Under the pieces are notes generated by a model, which did not search any database, was not told where the DNA came from, and saw only the letters and a list, made by a program, of their open reading frames with translations. DNA of 64,000 bases from Rhabditophanes sp. KR3021. Taxonomy: Eukaryota > Nematoda > Chromadorea > Rhabditida > Alloionematidae. Positions 1-11,557 of this stretch are shown here, piece by piece. Made by a program: the position numbers and the translations under genes. The DNA lies in the NCBI GenBank assembly GCA_963281155.1, contig CAUJLY010000003.1:1426001-1490000 (forward strand), given 5' to 3'. The first letter of the stretch is position 1, and every line of letters starts with the position of its first letter.

Positions 1-3000
1 GAGGAAGACACAGAATCTTCGGCAGTAATTTGGTTGTTTTGGTAGTCTTTATTAGTTTGATTGTGTTGTAGAGTTGAGTCGGCATGTTTATCCATGTAGT
101 TTAACATAATTCCGGTGTTAGCAGGAATTGGTGTAGAATATGAATTCGTCCTTGAAATAGTGTTGACATTTTTCTTGGCCAAATTGCCTGTTGCATATAA
201 AGAAGTCGGGAAAGGACTGAAAGTGGGTGTGTGGTGGTTGTTATATTGAGACAAATGACTTGGTTGTAAATTAGAACGCAATGTCGTTTGGAGGTAAGGT
301 GTAGCATTCTGAATTGTTAATTTATTACAATAACATATCTTTAACTTACTAAATTTGAGATGGCAGGATTGTAAGAGGATTTGTTATGATATTGCAAACT
401 ATAATTATTGCTGTATCCTTTAGTCAGATGTTTAGCAATGGGATAATCGCCTGTTTTAAGTGTTGAACAATTAAAAAATTTGGTTCGACTATCCATCGTG
501 GTGAATACTTGTTCTGTACCTGATTTAGGACAGCAATAGTTGAGGTAAGTTGTAACTGGTCCGATTATCGAAAATGTTAGTAAACAACAGGCGAAGACGG
601 TATCACGAAGTTCGAATGTCATTAGGGGTAATGCGATGTAGAGGCCGATGCCGAAAACTAAGCCGATGAAACTTATCAAAATGGTTTCGCGACTTTCATC
701 GTCTCGGGCATTAAATATAGAAATGACCAGGCATATTAGTATTAAGGCTCCATTCAACGATAGGGATTTAAATAAGTTATCTTCAAATAGCAGACCAGGA
801 GCACAACGCCACCCATACTCGTTCTTAAACTCTCCGAACTCTAATGCTGACAAATTCTTAAACAAAGCCCATTCGACTACTATAATAACTTGAAGCAACA
901 CAAATATCCCAACCATTGAAATTAAAAGCCCTGATCCTGGATGGCAAGCTTGATAAAATTCAGAAGAATTCCTTTTAGCGTACATCAAATTGACTCTCCA
1001 TGAAGAAACAGTCTTGACCAATAAAGATGCAAAAATCAAAGTCAAACCAACAGCAAGGCAAGATTTTCTGATTGTGCATGTAATGTCAGTCGGCGAAGCT
1101 ATGAAAAAAATTGAAACTATTGAAGTAAATGCAAAGCCAATAAATAAAGTCGCATAACATACTCTAAATTGATAATTAATTACTTCCTAACATGCATTTA
1201 CATACCTATACGGGGACATAGCTAATGACCCAAATAATCTGTGATAAAGTCCAAAAGCACATATAATTGCCCATGTAAAAGCAATAAAAGCAAACAAGAT
1301 GACTGATTTTCTATTCAAGGTTATGGCTAACATCGGCATTCCTCTTGACTTTGTATTCAAAGTAACTTCTTGCATGCAATTAGACTTTGGGCAGACTGAA
1401 ACTATTTTGGTGAATGTACCATCTCTTTGTTCAATCGACAAATTAGTCAAAGATGTGTAGACAAATCCAAAATCAGGACTCCATGTCGAGATAGGTTGGT
1501 AATTAATTTGCCCACCCTGAGTGATAACTTTATTAATAGTTAATTCGGAATTGGCTGCATTAGTGAGTTGATTAATTGAAAAAGTATCAGTATAATTTAT
1601 TACCGGATTCTTGAAACTAACTTTCTTTATGGCATTGTACAAAGGAGTATGTGGATCATTCAAGCAATCTGTTAAAACAGATATGAAAGCTCCTGGGCAA
1701 ACTTCATCGACTAAATTTTTAAGTCCTGATGCTATTGAATGTACTGCTAAGGCAATTGGAGCGAAATTGACATTAGGAGCAATTGATGGGATAATTAGCT
1801 TTTGATTTGGATCGCAACTTTTGGAGAAAGCACCATGTTTTTTGTTTTCACTTGGGTGATCTGTGTCGATGTGGCATTTGAAAGCTGCTGACCAAAATTG
1901 CTTTAACCAATTAACGGGGAAAGGCAAATTTGGAAAAGACTTAGCTAAAGTCTCAATATACGTCGGTGAGATCAAATTATGCGATTCAACTGATATCAAC
2001 AATTGATCGAATTGCGTCCATGAATCAAGAAACGTCTTTGAAGTAGACCATTTCGAATCTTGTAAACCAAGCAAAACAAAACGTCCTGGCAAAACCATCT
2101 CCATACTTGCTGCTGCCAAAAAATCCAACAAAGATCGCTCGTCATACAAAACGACGATAAAACGAGCTTGAGTTAGAAGCAACTGTTGAATGATAGATCT
2201 TTGCTTTGGTATAGTAGAAGGCCCATCTAGTCTGATAGATTCTTCGATGCATATATTTTTGTTCTTAAAGATTATAGGTAATTTTTGACTTGTTTCTAAA
2301 TGCAATTGGTCACTAATCATTGATACACAAGTTGATTCTTGATGCACCAAAAAATCTCCAATTGAGTCGAAAGCATATAAAGTACTAGGCAACATGCCAA
2401 TCGTCATTGGGAACGTATTATGCGAAAAGAAAGTATTCAAAATAGGTATTCCTAGTGTTTGAGCGAATTCATCGACATTGGGAAGGTAAGCTGCGTCATC
2501 TTTGACAATAGCAATAAGGTCAGCCTTTTGGATGTTTGTGCCGGAAAGAAGTTCATAAAGGTCGGCTAAAGTTCGTAAGTCACTAGAACAGGTGTCTATG
2601 ATGACAGCTCCGATATTTAGGGCTGAGTTTCGCATTTGATTGGAATTGTTTATATCTTGAAGGGCTTTTAAAAAGGAAGATAGACGGAGAAAGGCATTTA
2701 CGTCAACGGAACCGCAACGTAACCCCTGACGATCGGCCATTTCGTGGATGGAGGAAATTAAAAGGATGTAGAGACGTCTAGTAGAAGGAATAACAAGGAT
2801 ATCGTTTAGGAGGCGATGGGACGGGACGTGAATTTGAGCAGGGCTTCCGGAGGTGTGGTTGTTGCTTTTCGGGACGTATTTTGACATTCGTACAAAAGAT
2901 TTTTTCGTTGTTTGGTCGGGAGTTGTTGTGGAAGTGATATTCGGAGTTGAGGAGATTACATCCGTAGATGAGGGAATTATATTCTGAGTTGACACAGTTA

Positions 3001-3643
3001 TATTCTGAGTTGAAACAGTTATATTCGGAGTTGAGAAAACGATATGTGCAGTTGAGGAAATTTCGGGTGTATTCGTTGTTGTTGTAGTTACAAGTTCAGT
3101 TACAATCATTTGTGGTAAAGTTGAAGATTCGATTAGTTTCGTTGTTGCAGTTGATGATGTAGTTGGGACTGTAGTTGTGGTCGGAGTTGTTGTTGAAACT
3201 CTGAAATCTTGATCAGTGTTATTCAGAAGTGTATTCAGAGTAGTCGTCTCAGGTAAATTCAAGATAAACGAATCAGGCAGAGTAGTCGAAATTTTAATAT
3301 TAGTTCCATTATTATTAACATCATCATGTGTTCCATCCAAATTAGCAGTAGTAAAGTTTAAGAATTTAGAAAACGTTTCCGGTGAAATAGCTGGAAATTG
3401 GTTATTTTCAATAAATTGTGAGATAGGTCCATTGTATTCTTGGGCCATTGCAGCATATGGATTATAATTCTTGTCAAAACCTTCAGCTTTTGACTGAACA
3501 ATTGACTGCAAAGCCTTTAAAGCGGGAAAATTATCTTCATCATCATCTTCTTTATCCTGGACATCATGAGATCGAAAGTCAATAGCCTGACTGATGCCAA
3601 TCAAAATTATTAGAAAACTATATAATAAAGTTGAAAACTGCAT
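1..3643 (-). CDS. Class C (metabotropic glutamate receptor-like) GPCR, 3' end outside the window
   Basis: Three exons are seen: 1206-3643, 350-1163 and 1-308 (open at the edge). The first encodes a signal peptide, a Ser/Thr-rich stalk with tandem NITVSTQ-type units (about residues 110-250), then a periplasmic-binding-protein-like ligand domain with the family pattern of CGSVD, a helix with INN, and a downstream DTC. It ends in TM1 with an intracellular MSPYR. The second exon continues through TM2-TM7, with EYGWRCAPG in the second extracellular loop and a CCPK after TM7, as in class C receptors. The third exon is a polar Asn/Thr/Ser-rich cytoplasmic tail. The canonical nine-cysteine linker is mostly missing; only a short SVCPKSNC segment precedes TM1. 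It is expected at the plasma membrane, coupling a small extracellular ligand to G proteins. The ligand cannot be inferred. Family assignment is firm, subfamily is not. Confidence 0.8.
2940..3060 (-). repeat. Degenerate tandem repeat in the receptor stalk
   Basis: Near-identical units of about 24 bases, each encoding a copy of NITVSTQ or a variant (NIIPSST, NITSTTT), lie in the Ser/Thr-rich stalk of the class C GPCR. The repeated N-x-T/S sequons predict dense N- and O-glycosylation. Confidence 0.55.
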
Positions 3644-4049
3644 TAGAAGAGTGATGAATAAAAATAGAATAATTATTTGTTATCTTTTTCGTAACAAAAC
3701 TATCTTGTACCAGCTACCAGCTTAAAAATTAACTCCCAAAATGTTTTGTCTTAGGCTGATGACGATTGGATTTTTAGCTCGTAAATGAGAAATGTGTTTA
3801 ACGAAAGGTTTACTCTCGTATTTTTGGTTTTAAGACAATGTCCATCACTTCTAACTATTAATACTATTAAATGGAAAAGAACTTTTTGGGTTTAAGTTAT
3901 TAGAAATTGTTCGGGTCCTAGGTAAAACTGGTAATACTTGGTAAAATTACTTGCTTTAACAAAGAAATTGACACTTTAATGTTTGCGTTAAGAAGATTAG
4001 TTTAGGTGAACGTGTTTATTTAAAATAAATTATTAGTAATGAAGATTCA
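3644..4049. other. Intergenic spacer, nothing recognised
   Basis: This 400 bp AT-rich spacer holds the upstream region of the class C GPCR gene and the 3' flank of the lectin gene, both on the minus strand. No RNA gene or convincing reading frame was seen. Confidence 0.5.
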
Positions 4050-7021
4050 TTAGAGTTCTTCTTCGTTAAGAATATGGAATTGGACTGATTGGGGGTTAAT
4101 TGGAGACCTGGTTAAATGCCTTCTCTTGTAGTAAATAACACTGCTTGCTACAATGAAAGTAACTAGCACTAAAAGGAAGAAGATTCTTGATTTGGACATA
4201 GAGCCACTAACTTTAGTAAGTGGCTTTTTATCTTCTTCGACTTCTTCATTTTCAACAGCTGGTGGTAATTCTGGAATAGAATCATCCTTAGCTTCGTCCT
4301 GTTGTGGTGGCAAGTTTCCAATTTCATTGACATCAACGGCATCAACACTGCAAATATATCCTCTGCGATTATAACAACTTTCAGATGCCCACAAATGTCC
4401 AATATTCAAATCAACAACTGTGCATGCTCTATTGCTGCTCTCAAACATATTTGTATGGGGTTCGCCTCGATTCCAATTCAAAAAAATCACAGGTTCATTA
4501 TCAATCCATGAAAAGGTACTATCGTATGTCTTAACCAACCCAATAAATAACTTGGCATTGGTAATATCTTGTGTAAAGTGGAAGTTAGTAAACATTTCAA
4601 AATCCTCCTTCGTTGGAAAAGATGCTAACTTTGCCCGGTGTTTGCTATAACAAGCATGTGGAGCTTCCATGCCAGTTACAAAATTATCAGCACTCATTTC
4701 AGCCTGATAGCATTTTGTTTTTCCTAGAATCCATTTTTCTTTACCATCAGGACATTTTAATTTATTTTCTTTCTTTTTAGTTAAAGGCTTCATACTAATT
4801 TTGCAGATTGTTTCTTTTTTCTTGTCACAATCTGTCATGTACCAGAAGACACCTGTTCCTTCAACTTTTGCAAATACACAATGGCCGTTGTTAAGATTAG
4901 GTTCATTCGGACCCCACGGCCCCATATTAATCCGTTTAAAATCTTTTCTAACGAAGCCTGATTCTTCTTCATGCTTCATCCCCACCCAAAATTCCTCGTA
5001 AAGATGCATTTCAGCATTAACTATCAAATTCGACCATTCATAAACATTATCTGGCATAGCTACACCACTTAACTTCTTTTTATCCTGATCTAAACTTTCG
5101 TATTCCTCCAGATCAGTAATTTCAAAGCACGTTCGTTCAGCATCATCGTAACGTACTTTTGATTTATATTTCAATTTCTCATTATTCTTCAAGTAACAGA
5201 AATCTACGTCTGAATCTGGAATACTCGAAGACAATGAAGCCATATAAGCTTCATTTTGCACCTTAGAACTATACACTTTTTCTGCATGTTTTTGACACAT
5301 GTAGGGTAGCTTAGTATTTCCACAAAGTTGCGTTTTGCCCTTCCTCAAAGAAGAATACCAACCAGATTCGGTATCAAATTGAGATGATAATGCTCTCGGA
5401 ATAATATTCCAATACCCAATATGAGTTTTTGCATCAACAGAAACACAAGAATCTCTGTATAGTGCCATATATCCATGTTGATTAAATAAAAGCTTCATAT
5501 TATCGTCTTCAGTAATATCACTTGAGGGACTTATCTTTGAATATTGAATAGGCTCTTGATCAACCCATCTCATTATTCCATTAACAACTTCTAATCCAAT
5601 CCAAACATCTGAATCAACAGACGTCAACATAGATGTAACCAATGCTTGTTCATAAACATTCGTAATACTAACCAAAATAGAATTTTTATCTTCACAAGCT
5701 TTCTTTGCATCATCAAATGTCAGCTTATTATCTCCTTCTAAACCGTAGATTTGATAGCACATTCCATTGTAATATTTTTCAGTTTCGTTACAACCTGTAT
5801 TAGTTAAGACTAGAGTTGACTTCGGTGATTTAGTGATTGTTTTTTCTTTGTAGTTGAAGCCATTTCGCTCGCATATTCCTAGAATTCTTTCATCACACCG
5901 AAGTTGGTGCCAACCGAAATTCTCAGTCTTTCCATAACTTTTGATTGCCATGCAATTTCCATCACTATGTTCATTTTCTAGCCTGACTGATTCAAAAGGA
6001 GCAGTTGATTCCATGAAATTCAACATCGTGTTATCTGACCAACCGAACTTTTTCTCCTGATTATTTCTATTTAAACCAATCCAATATGTAGAATTCATAT
6101 GAGACAACTCTCCAACCGCCAAGGAAGCCAATTTTGTAACAAAATTCGACTCTTCCTTTGAGTGAATCGACGCTAAATTACCATGAAACGTTCCTTTGCA
6201 AATATTCCTAGCATCATACCAATTTGCTCTAGCAGCAATGTCTCCAAAACATTTATATCCCTTTTCTCCGATCTTTATAGGACACCAAAACAAGTTATTG
6301 CCACAAGGATATTTTTCACTGAAATTCATCTCATCCTCACTATAGTCAGGTTGTTCATCCATTGTACCTTTAGCTAGTGTCTTTGCAGGTGCTTTGCAGA
6401 TATATGAATAAGTATTTCCACAAGGTTCATACACAAAATGGGGTATTTTCTTGATAGCATTATCACTGTCTGGTTCAGATAAACTATAGGAAATGCAATA
6501 ACCTTCTTTCCAATCATTTTTATCTCCACTTTTGTAAACATGTACCCCATGGATAACATCAGCTGCCTTTATAGGATCAAAAATCGATCCATCCAGGTTT
6601 TTAAATGTAGGTTTTTTGGTATCATCCATATTCGGACATATTTGACCGATTCCATACCAGAAACGCGACTTAAGAACAGATTTTTTATGCGATTTAGCAT
6701 ATGAAATGTATGATTTGCTGAATTCATGCATCACATAATTAAGTTCCCTCTCATCTTTAAAAGTTATTAGCTGGCCTTTATGCAAAGTAATGCAGTCAAT
6801 AACAGCTTTTCTCCAGCTTTTAGGCTGATGTGAAATAATGATGCATTCCTTAAAATCACCTTTCTCATCGTAAAGAGGTTCCCAATTTTGTGGGCAACTT
6901 TTATCCAAATCTTATAAAAAAGTAATTATTTAATAAATGATTTAAAATTACCATCATCCTGGCCCCTTCCAAAGTCAATCCACAAAAAAAGCAAAACAAG
7001 CAATAACCACAAAGAACGCAT
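4050..7021 (-). CDS. Single-pass membrane protein with five C-type lectin-like domains
   Basis: A short first exon (start codon at 7021) encodes a signal peptide (MRSLWLLLVLLFLWIDFGRG). A small intron leads to one long exon. The mature chain has five successive C-type lectin-like domains of about 150-180 residues, starting at CPQNWEP, CGNNLFWCP, CNETEKYYN, DVDFCYLK and CPDGKEKW. Each has the typical WIGL/FWVG/FIGL strand and a closing YICK/GICE/YMCQ/TICK/YICS cysteine. Domain 4 contains WGPNEPN and domain 5 WNRGEPH, so these two could retain Ca2+-dependent sugar binding. A single membrane segment (residues near FFLLVLVTFIVASSVIYY) and a basic 20-residue tail follow. This is a macrophage-mannose-receptor-like layout, about 975 residues. 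A role in pathogen or glycan recognition is inference. Confidence 0.85.
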
Positions 7022-7673
7022 CTTAAATATATCTCACTAGTTGATTATCACTATTTAAGAAAGTTCACACCCTATATACCAATTCCCTTTTTAAGTATGA
7101 TCTACTAAAAAACATTTCATCTTAAAAAAGACACTTGCTTATTACACTTTTCCTTATCTTATCAAACGATTTGATTGGGTACGCAAATAAATACATTATA
7201 TATTAGTTTGTAATGTATATTTTTTGGTGATATCAACTACAGATTTGGGAAAAGAGAAAGCTTTTGATTTGGTTGTTGGTGGATGTTTTAAGTAATAATA
7301 AGTGTATAGATGAGTTGATTAAATGAGTAACATATACTTCGCCTGCACAAACTTTTCATTTAAAATAATGATTGGGCCGGGTGAATGGTCATACACCCCA
7401 ATAAATTAATTTCATATGTTTTTGTACAAGATTTAAACCATTTGTTAAATTTAGTTTGTTCATTTTTACGAAAGGATGTCTTTGTGTGGATGTAATAATA
7501 AACAGACCAAGTATGTGGTGCAACAAGAACATCCAATTCCAATGGCTATTTCAATATCTATTCAAAATACTTTATGTTGTTGAGGAAATACAAACAACAA
7601 GAACAAATTTGTATTTGAATTGAGAAAAAATGAAAGACATTCAAATTAGTTGGATATTCATTTTGACTTGGAA
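7022..7673. other. Intergenic region between divergent genes
   Basis: This is the shared upstream region of the lectin gene (-) and the class A GPCR (+). It is AT-rich. A 60-codon minus-strand frame here has no family features, and I treat it as chance. Confidence 0.5.
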
Positions 7674-9021
7674 ATGATTGATTTGTCTAATAATTCACAA
7701 TTTTGTCTAGCTTTAGCTTCAACTAATGCATTTACGGTGGGCAATGTTCTGGAATATTTTGTACTCAAGTTTGTTGTGCCACCTATTTTAATTGGTGGGG
7801 TAGTTGGTAATATTATAAGCTTGCTTGTTTTGACGAATAAGAATGTTTCGAAGAGCACTTTAACGAGGAAGAGGTCTAATTTATTATTGTCTTGTTTGGC
7901 ATTCTTTGATATTTTGTTTTTGTTGTCTTTGATCCCACATTCCTTAATTCACTTGGAAGTGATATCAAGTTACGTAAAAGTGAAAGAGCTTTATATGGTT
8001 AACAGACTACATCTAATCACAATGACCAACTTCTTCTCGTCAACAACCATATGGTATGTTTATTAATGTGATGATTAAAAGTTTAAAAAACTAGGCTTGT
8101 GATAGCGGTGTCTGCGGAGAGATTAATTGGCATCAAATATATGTTGAGACGGAATATATTAGCTAATCGTATCAATATGAAGCTAATTATTTCAATTATT
8201 ATCTTTGTCAACGCTTTGATTAATTGCTATCACAGTTTTGGATATTACTGCCTTGTCAAGTCAGTTTGCGGGGAAAGCCAAATTATTAGCAAATGCTTTG
8301 ATGTGACGGAAGAAGAGTTAGTTTTGTTATAAAAATAGCTCATTTATTTACCTTCTTTAGATGGCCTGGCAAACACAAAAATATTTATTCGGAGGAAAGA
8401 AAGAATTTCATCAAATTCAGCTCCATTTTTCATATTCTTTTTGTTTCGATAATACCGATTGTTTTGTTGTTCAAGTTTAATATAGATTTAATTAGGTTCG
8501 TGAGAAAAGAAACTTTTTACAACAATTTGAAACTTTCATTCAAATACAGAAATAAAGAAAGCAAAAGATTGGTCTTCAGGAAAAACAGGACGCAATGGAT
8601 TGATGGAGTCGAGAATGCTACAGCTGTTCCAATCATTACAAATCTTCACCAACGACATACCTCCACAAACAACAACTTTGAGTCTGGCAAATTTACTTTC
8701 ATCATTTGCATGATTGTTACATGTTTTAGTATAACAAACTTACCATCGGCCATCATGCGTTGCATTCACTTATTCTTCAAAGACCAATTATCTCAAAGTA
8801 TAAAATGGGAATACGCAAACACTGTCTCTAATTTACTAATAATCACTGGAAAAATGCTAAATTGTGTCTTATTCTGCCTCAATTCAAAAGCCTTCCGTAA
8901 GCGCTGTGCGATTGTTTTTAAAAATTACTTCGCTGACTTACATTTACACCACATCTCGTACATAAACCACAAAACTTCTGCCAATGAATCTTCTTCAAAG
9001 ACAACTGAGTTAACTAGTTAA
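7674..9021 (+). CDS. Class A (rhodopsin-like) GPCR, peptide-receptor type
   Basis: Three exons: 7674-8053, 8095-8316 and 8361-9021, about 420 residues. The frame is open upstream to a TTG, but the first ATG at 7674 is taken as the start. TM1 carries GGVVGNIISLLVL with the conserved GN. TM2 is SCLAFFDILFLLSL with the conserved D. After the first intron TM3 ends in VSAERLIGIKY, so the DRY motif is replaced by AER. TM5 follows a KN/EER stretch (FSSIFHILFVSIIPIVLL). The third loop is long and basic, TM6 is FIICMIVTCFSITNLPS, and TM7 ends in LNCVLFCLNSKAFRKRC in place of a full NPxxY. This pattern resembles the FMRFamide/neuropeptide receptors expanded in nematodes. The ligand is unknown. Confidence 0.8.
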
Positions 9022-9192
9022 TTTAGTAAAACACTTTTACCAAACCATCTTGCAACGATCAATTTAATAAATTGTTAGATTTGAACGGCTAGACTGATTG
9101 GAAATGTGCCACTTTACATTTTTGAAGCGTCTTAATGTTTTTAATTTATTAATACAAAGCTTGTTCTGTAATTAAAATTAAGTGAATTTAAA

Positions 9193-10567
9193 ATGAATTT
9201 TGATAGCAGAGTATCTTCTCCTTCTTCGAGAAGTGTAATGTCGCCTAGAACACCAATCTTTGATATGAACGAGACGTCGAATATGTAAGTATATGTGAAT
9301 GTCATTTGGTTAATACATTTTTAAGGAGCTTTGATGACCAACTTGCTAATCTGGAGGATTTGGCAACTGTTATCGAGACTTGTGGCCCAAATCATGAGTT
9401 TATCAAAAGGCCAATGAATGCCTATATGTTTTTTTCACGGGCTGAGCGTAAAAATATTTCAAGAGAAAACCCAACATTAAAAATGAATGAAATTAGTAGA
9501 GAAGTAAGTTGACTAATTAATAACTAACCTTAACGATATCTTTTAGATGGGTGATAAATGGAAAAAATTAATTGATGCAGATCGGAAACCATACCAAGAG
9601 TTGGCAAAGAAACAACTGGACGAACACAAACAAGTAAGTCTCAAATATACATCAAAGAGTGTCGTAGTAAAAGGAGTACAAATATAATAAACCCATAAGA
9701 CCATTTAATCATCAAAATGGATCGTCTTTGACTATCAAAATTGATATAATATTTGTGCACATAATGTAGAATAAAATACGTGTTGTACAAATTTTAATAT
9801 ACCGACAACCCAGTGCATTAAAATTAGTTTAACAAATGGAAAGCAAGATATCGTTTCTATAGTTACCAAAAATTATTACTATCATAATACACTATATCAT
9901 TTTAAGCATTAACTGCAGCATCTATCTATGTATGCGCCTCTAACGATTATTGAATTTTCTTTACCTTATTGGTATCAATGATATTTTTTGTTATTTGCTA
10001 ATTTTTATTTTTTAGTATTTAAAGGACAATCCCACCATACAATACTTACCAGCCAGAAAAAAAAATAATTCCTCGAAGACACCGAAAGAACCTAAGCGAC
10101 AAACTGCCAGCGTTGATTCCACCGGGGAACCAGTCATGCGGAGACCATCAAACGCTTCAACACCTGTAAATACCAATAGACCCACTGGCCAGCCCTCAAC
10201 ACACAACCCAAATGTGGTCTTTTACATGCCTCAAAAACCTGCAACTCCTGGACTTCAACACGCCCCGACTCAATACACCACTCCTCAACAATTGGCCATG
10301 AAACCGGGAAACGGGCCATCAACGTTCCGCGTCCCCGTCCAAACCTACGGCACTCCAATGGCCCAACGACCAAACAACGCACCACCTCCAACTCAACCAC
10401 CTCCTCTGACGGCAGACGCAGCCCTCGATCTGTACTACCAATCTTTGTCAGCTCCTCAATTCCCACACTATCTCGAAAATCAATCCAATCCCCTTCAAAT
10501 GAATACACCTAACTTTTATTACGAGCAATGGTGTCATCTATCGGCTTCCAATTCCTCTCATATCTGA
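9193..10567 (+). CDS. SOX-like HMG-box transcription factor
   Basis: Four exons: 9193-9284, 9326-9503, 9547-9633 and 10016-10567, about 302 residues. The HMG box begins with IKRPMNAYMFFSRAERK (SOX consensus KRPMNAFMVWSR), continues with NPTLKMNEISREMGDKWK, and ends with NPTIQYLPARKK, matching the HPDYKYRPRRK end of SOX boxes. The rest is Pro/Gln/Thr-rich (NTNRPTGQPSTHNP and similar) and typical of an activation region. It should bind the DNA minor groove in the nucleus and bend DNA. Tyr and Phe replace the usual Phe and Val-Trp of RPMNAFMVW, so it is a divergent SOX member. No clear orthologue can be named. The last intron (9634-10015) is long for this locus and may hold regulatory DNA. Confidence 0.8.
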
Positions 10568-10745
10568 AAGGAAAGCAATCTTCCCAATAAATATTGATCT
10601 TGTATTTTTGCTCCATCCTAACCATTACCTTCTTAATAAATAAATTTGATCTTCATTTAGTCTGTTTGGATGGTTGAATAAACGTTAAGAAGCGTCAATT
10701 ATTTTTATTTTGTAGAGTTCATATCTAATTTTTTTTGGGCCCAGG

Positions 10746-11384
10746 ATGGAAGAGTATGAGTTGGTGCCGATTTGTGAGCAGATGCATTTGGTTGGAGATG
10801 TTATTAAGATGATTAATGAGGAATGGCCAAGAAGTGAAACTTCCAGACAAAGAAGTCTTCAAAAAACTAGTTCCTCCAAACCACCGATGGCTTTGATTTT
10901 CGTTAAGAAGAATAAAGAGAAGAAATATTCGAGGGAAGATTTATTTGGTCATTTGAAGCTATGTGATTTGCCGTATAATGAAGATGGAGGATGCTGGGTA
11001 GAAAGTTTTTTGATCAAAGTTACTAATCAAGGACAAGGTCTAGGTAAAATTATGCTCAAGCTATTAGAGGATGTGGCAAGGTCCTTTAACTTTTCAGTTA
11101 TCTACTTGAGTACGCATGTGGAGAAATTTTATTTAAAAGCTGGGTATGTTGAATGTGAGAAGATTACAAATATGGGTGCTAATTCGGGTTTGCTGTCAAG
11201 ATTTAATAAATCTTTGAACATCGGCACTCAAGTTAAGGTGAAAAAAGAAGTCAATATAGGTGATAAAAAAGTAACTTCCAACCGTGCTCCTCCACCTCCA
11301 CCTTTGCCTGCCAAACAACTTGAATTACTAAAAGAAGAACCCAAAACAATTTGGTTAAAGAAGTATTTAAACAATTCCAGTTAA
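10746..11384 (+). CDS. NAA80: NAA80-like actin N-terminal acetyltransferase (GNAT fold)
   Basis: Single exon, 212 residues. A T-rich run ending in CCCAG lies 2 bases before the ATG, consistent with a trans-splice acceptor. The N-terminal part has the family block INEEWPRSETSRQRSL. Then come FGHLKLCDLP, a WVESFLI strand, the acetyl-CoA loop NQGQGLGKIML (Q/RxxGxG/A), YLSTHVEKFYLKAGY, and a C-terminal polyproline stretch APPPPPLPAK. In animals NAA80 acetylates the processed acidic N terminus of actin and uses its polyproline loop to bind profilin-actin. All these blocks are visible here, so the same cytosolic role is likely. It lies 179 bp after the SOX-like gene on the same strand. Confidence 0.85.
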   Translation: MEEYELVPICEQMHLVGDVIKMINEEWPRSETSRQRSLQKTSSSKPPMALIFVKKNKEKKYSREDLFGHLKLCDLPYNEDGGCWVESFLIKVTNQGQGLGKIMLKLLEDVARSFNFSVIYLSTHVEKFYLKAGYVECEKITNMGANSGLLSRFNKSLNIGTQVKVKKEVNIGDKKVTSNRAPPPPPLPAKQLELLKEEPKTIWLKKYLNNSS

Positions 11385-11557
11385 AAATACATAAATTCGC
11401 TCATATCTACAATAATTCTTATCTGCCCATCAAATTTAACTTGTCTAATAAATTAGGACAAAACTCCTTTGAACAACCTTGTTTTTCCTTTTCTTGTCAT
11501 CATATCTCTCAGATCCAGAAAAATTTAACTTTATTAAATATTAAAAGTTATTCCGAA

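Noticed and set aside
7360..7542. 60-codon minus-strand frame upstream of the class A GPCR
   Set aside because: No family features and no splice context.
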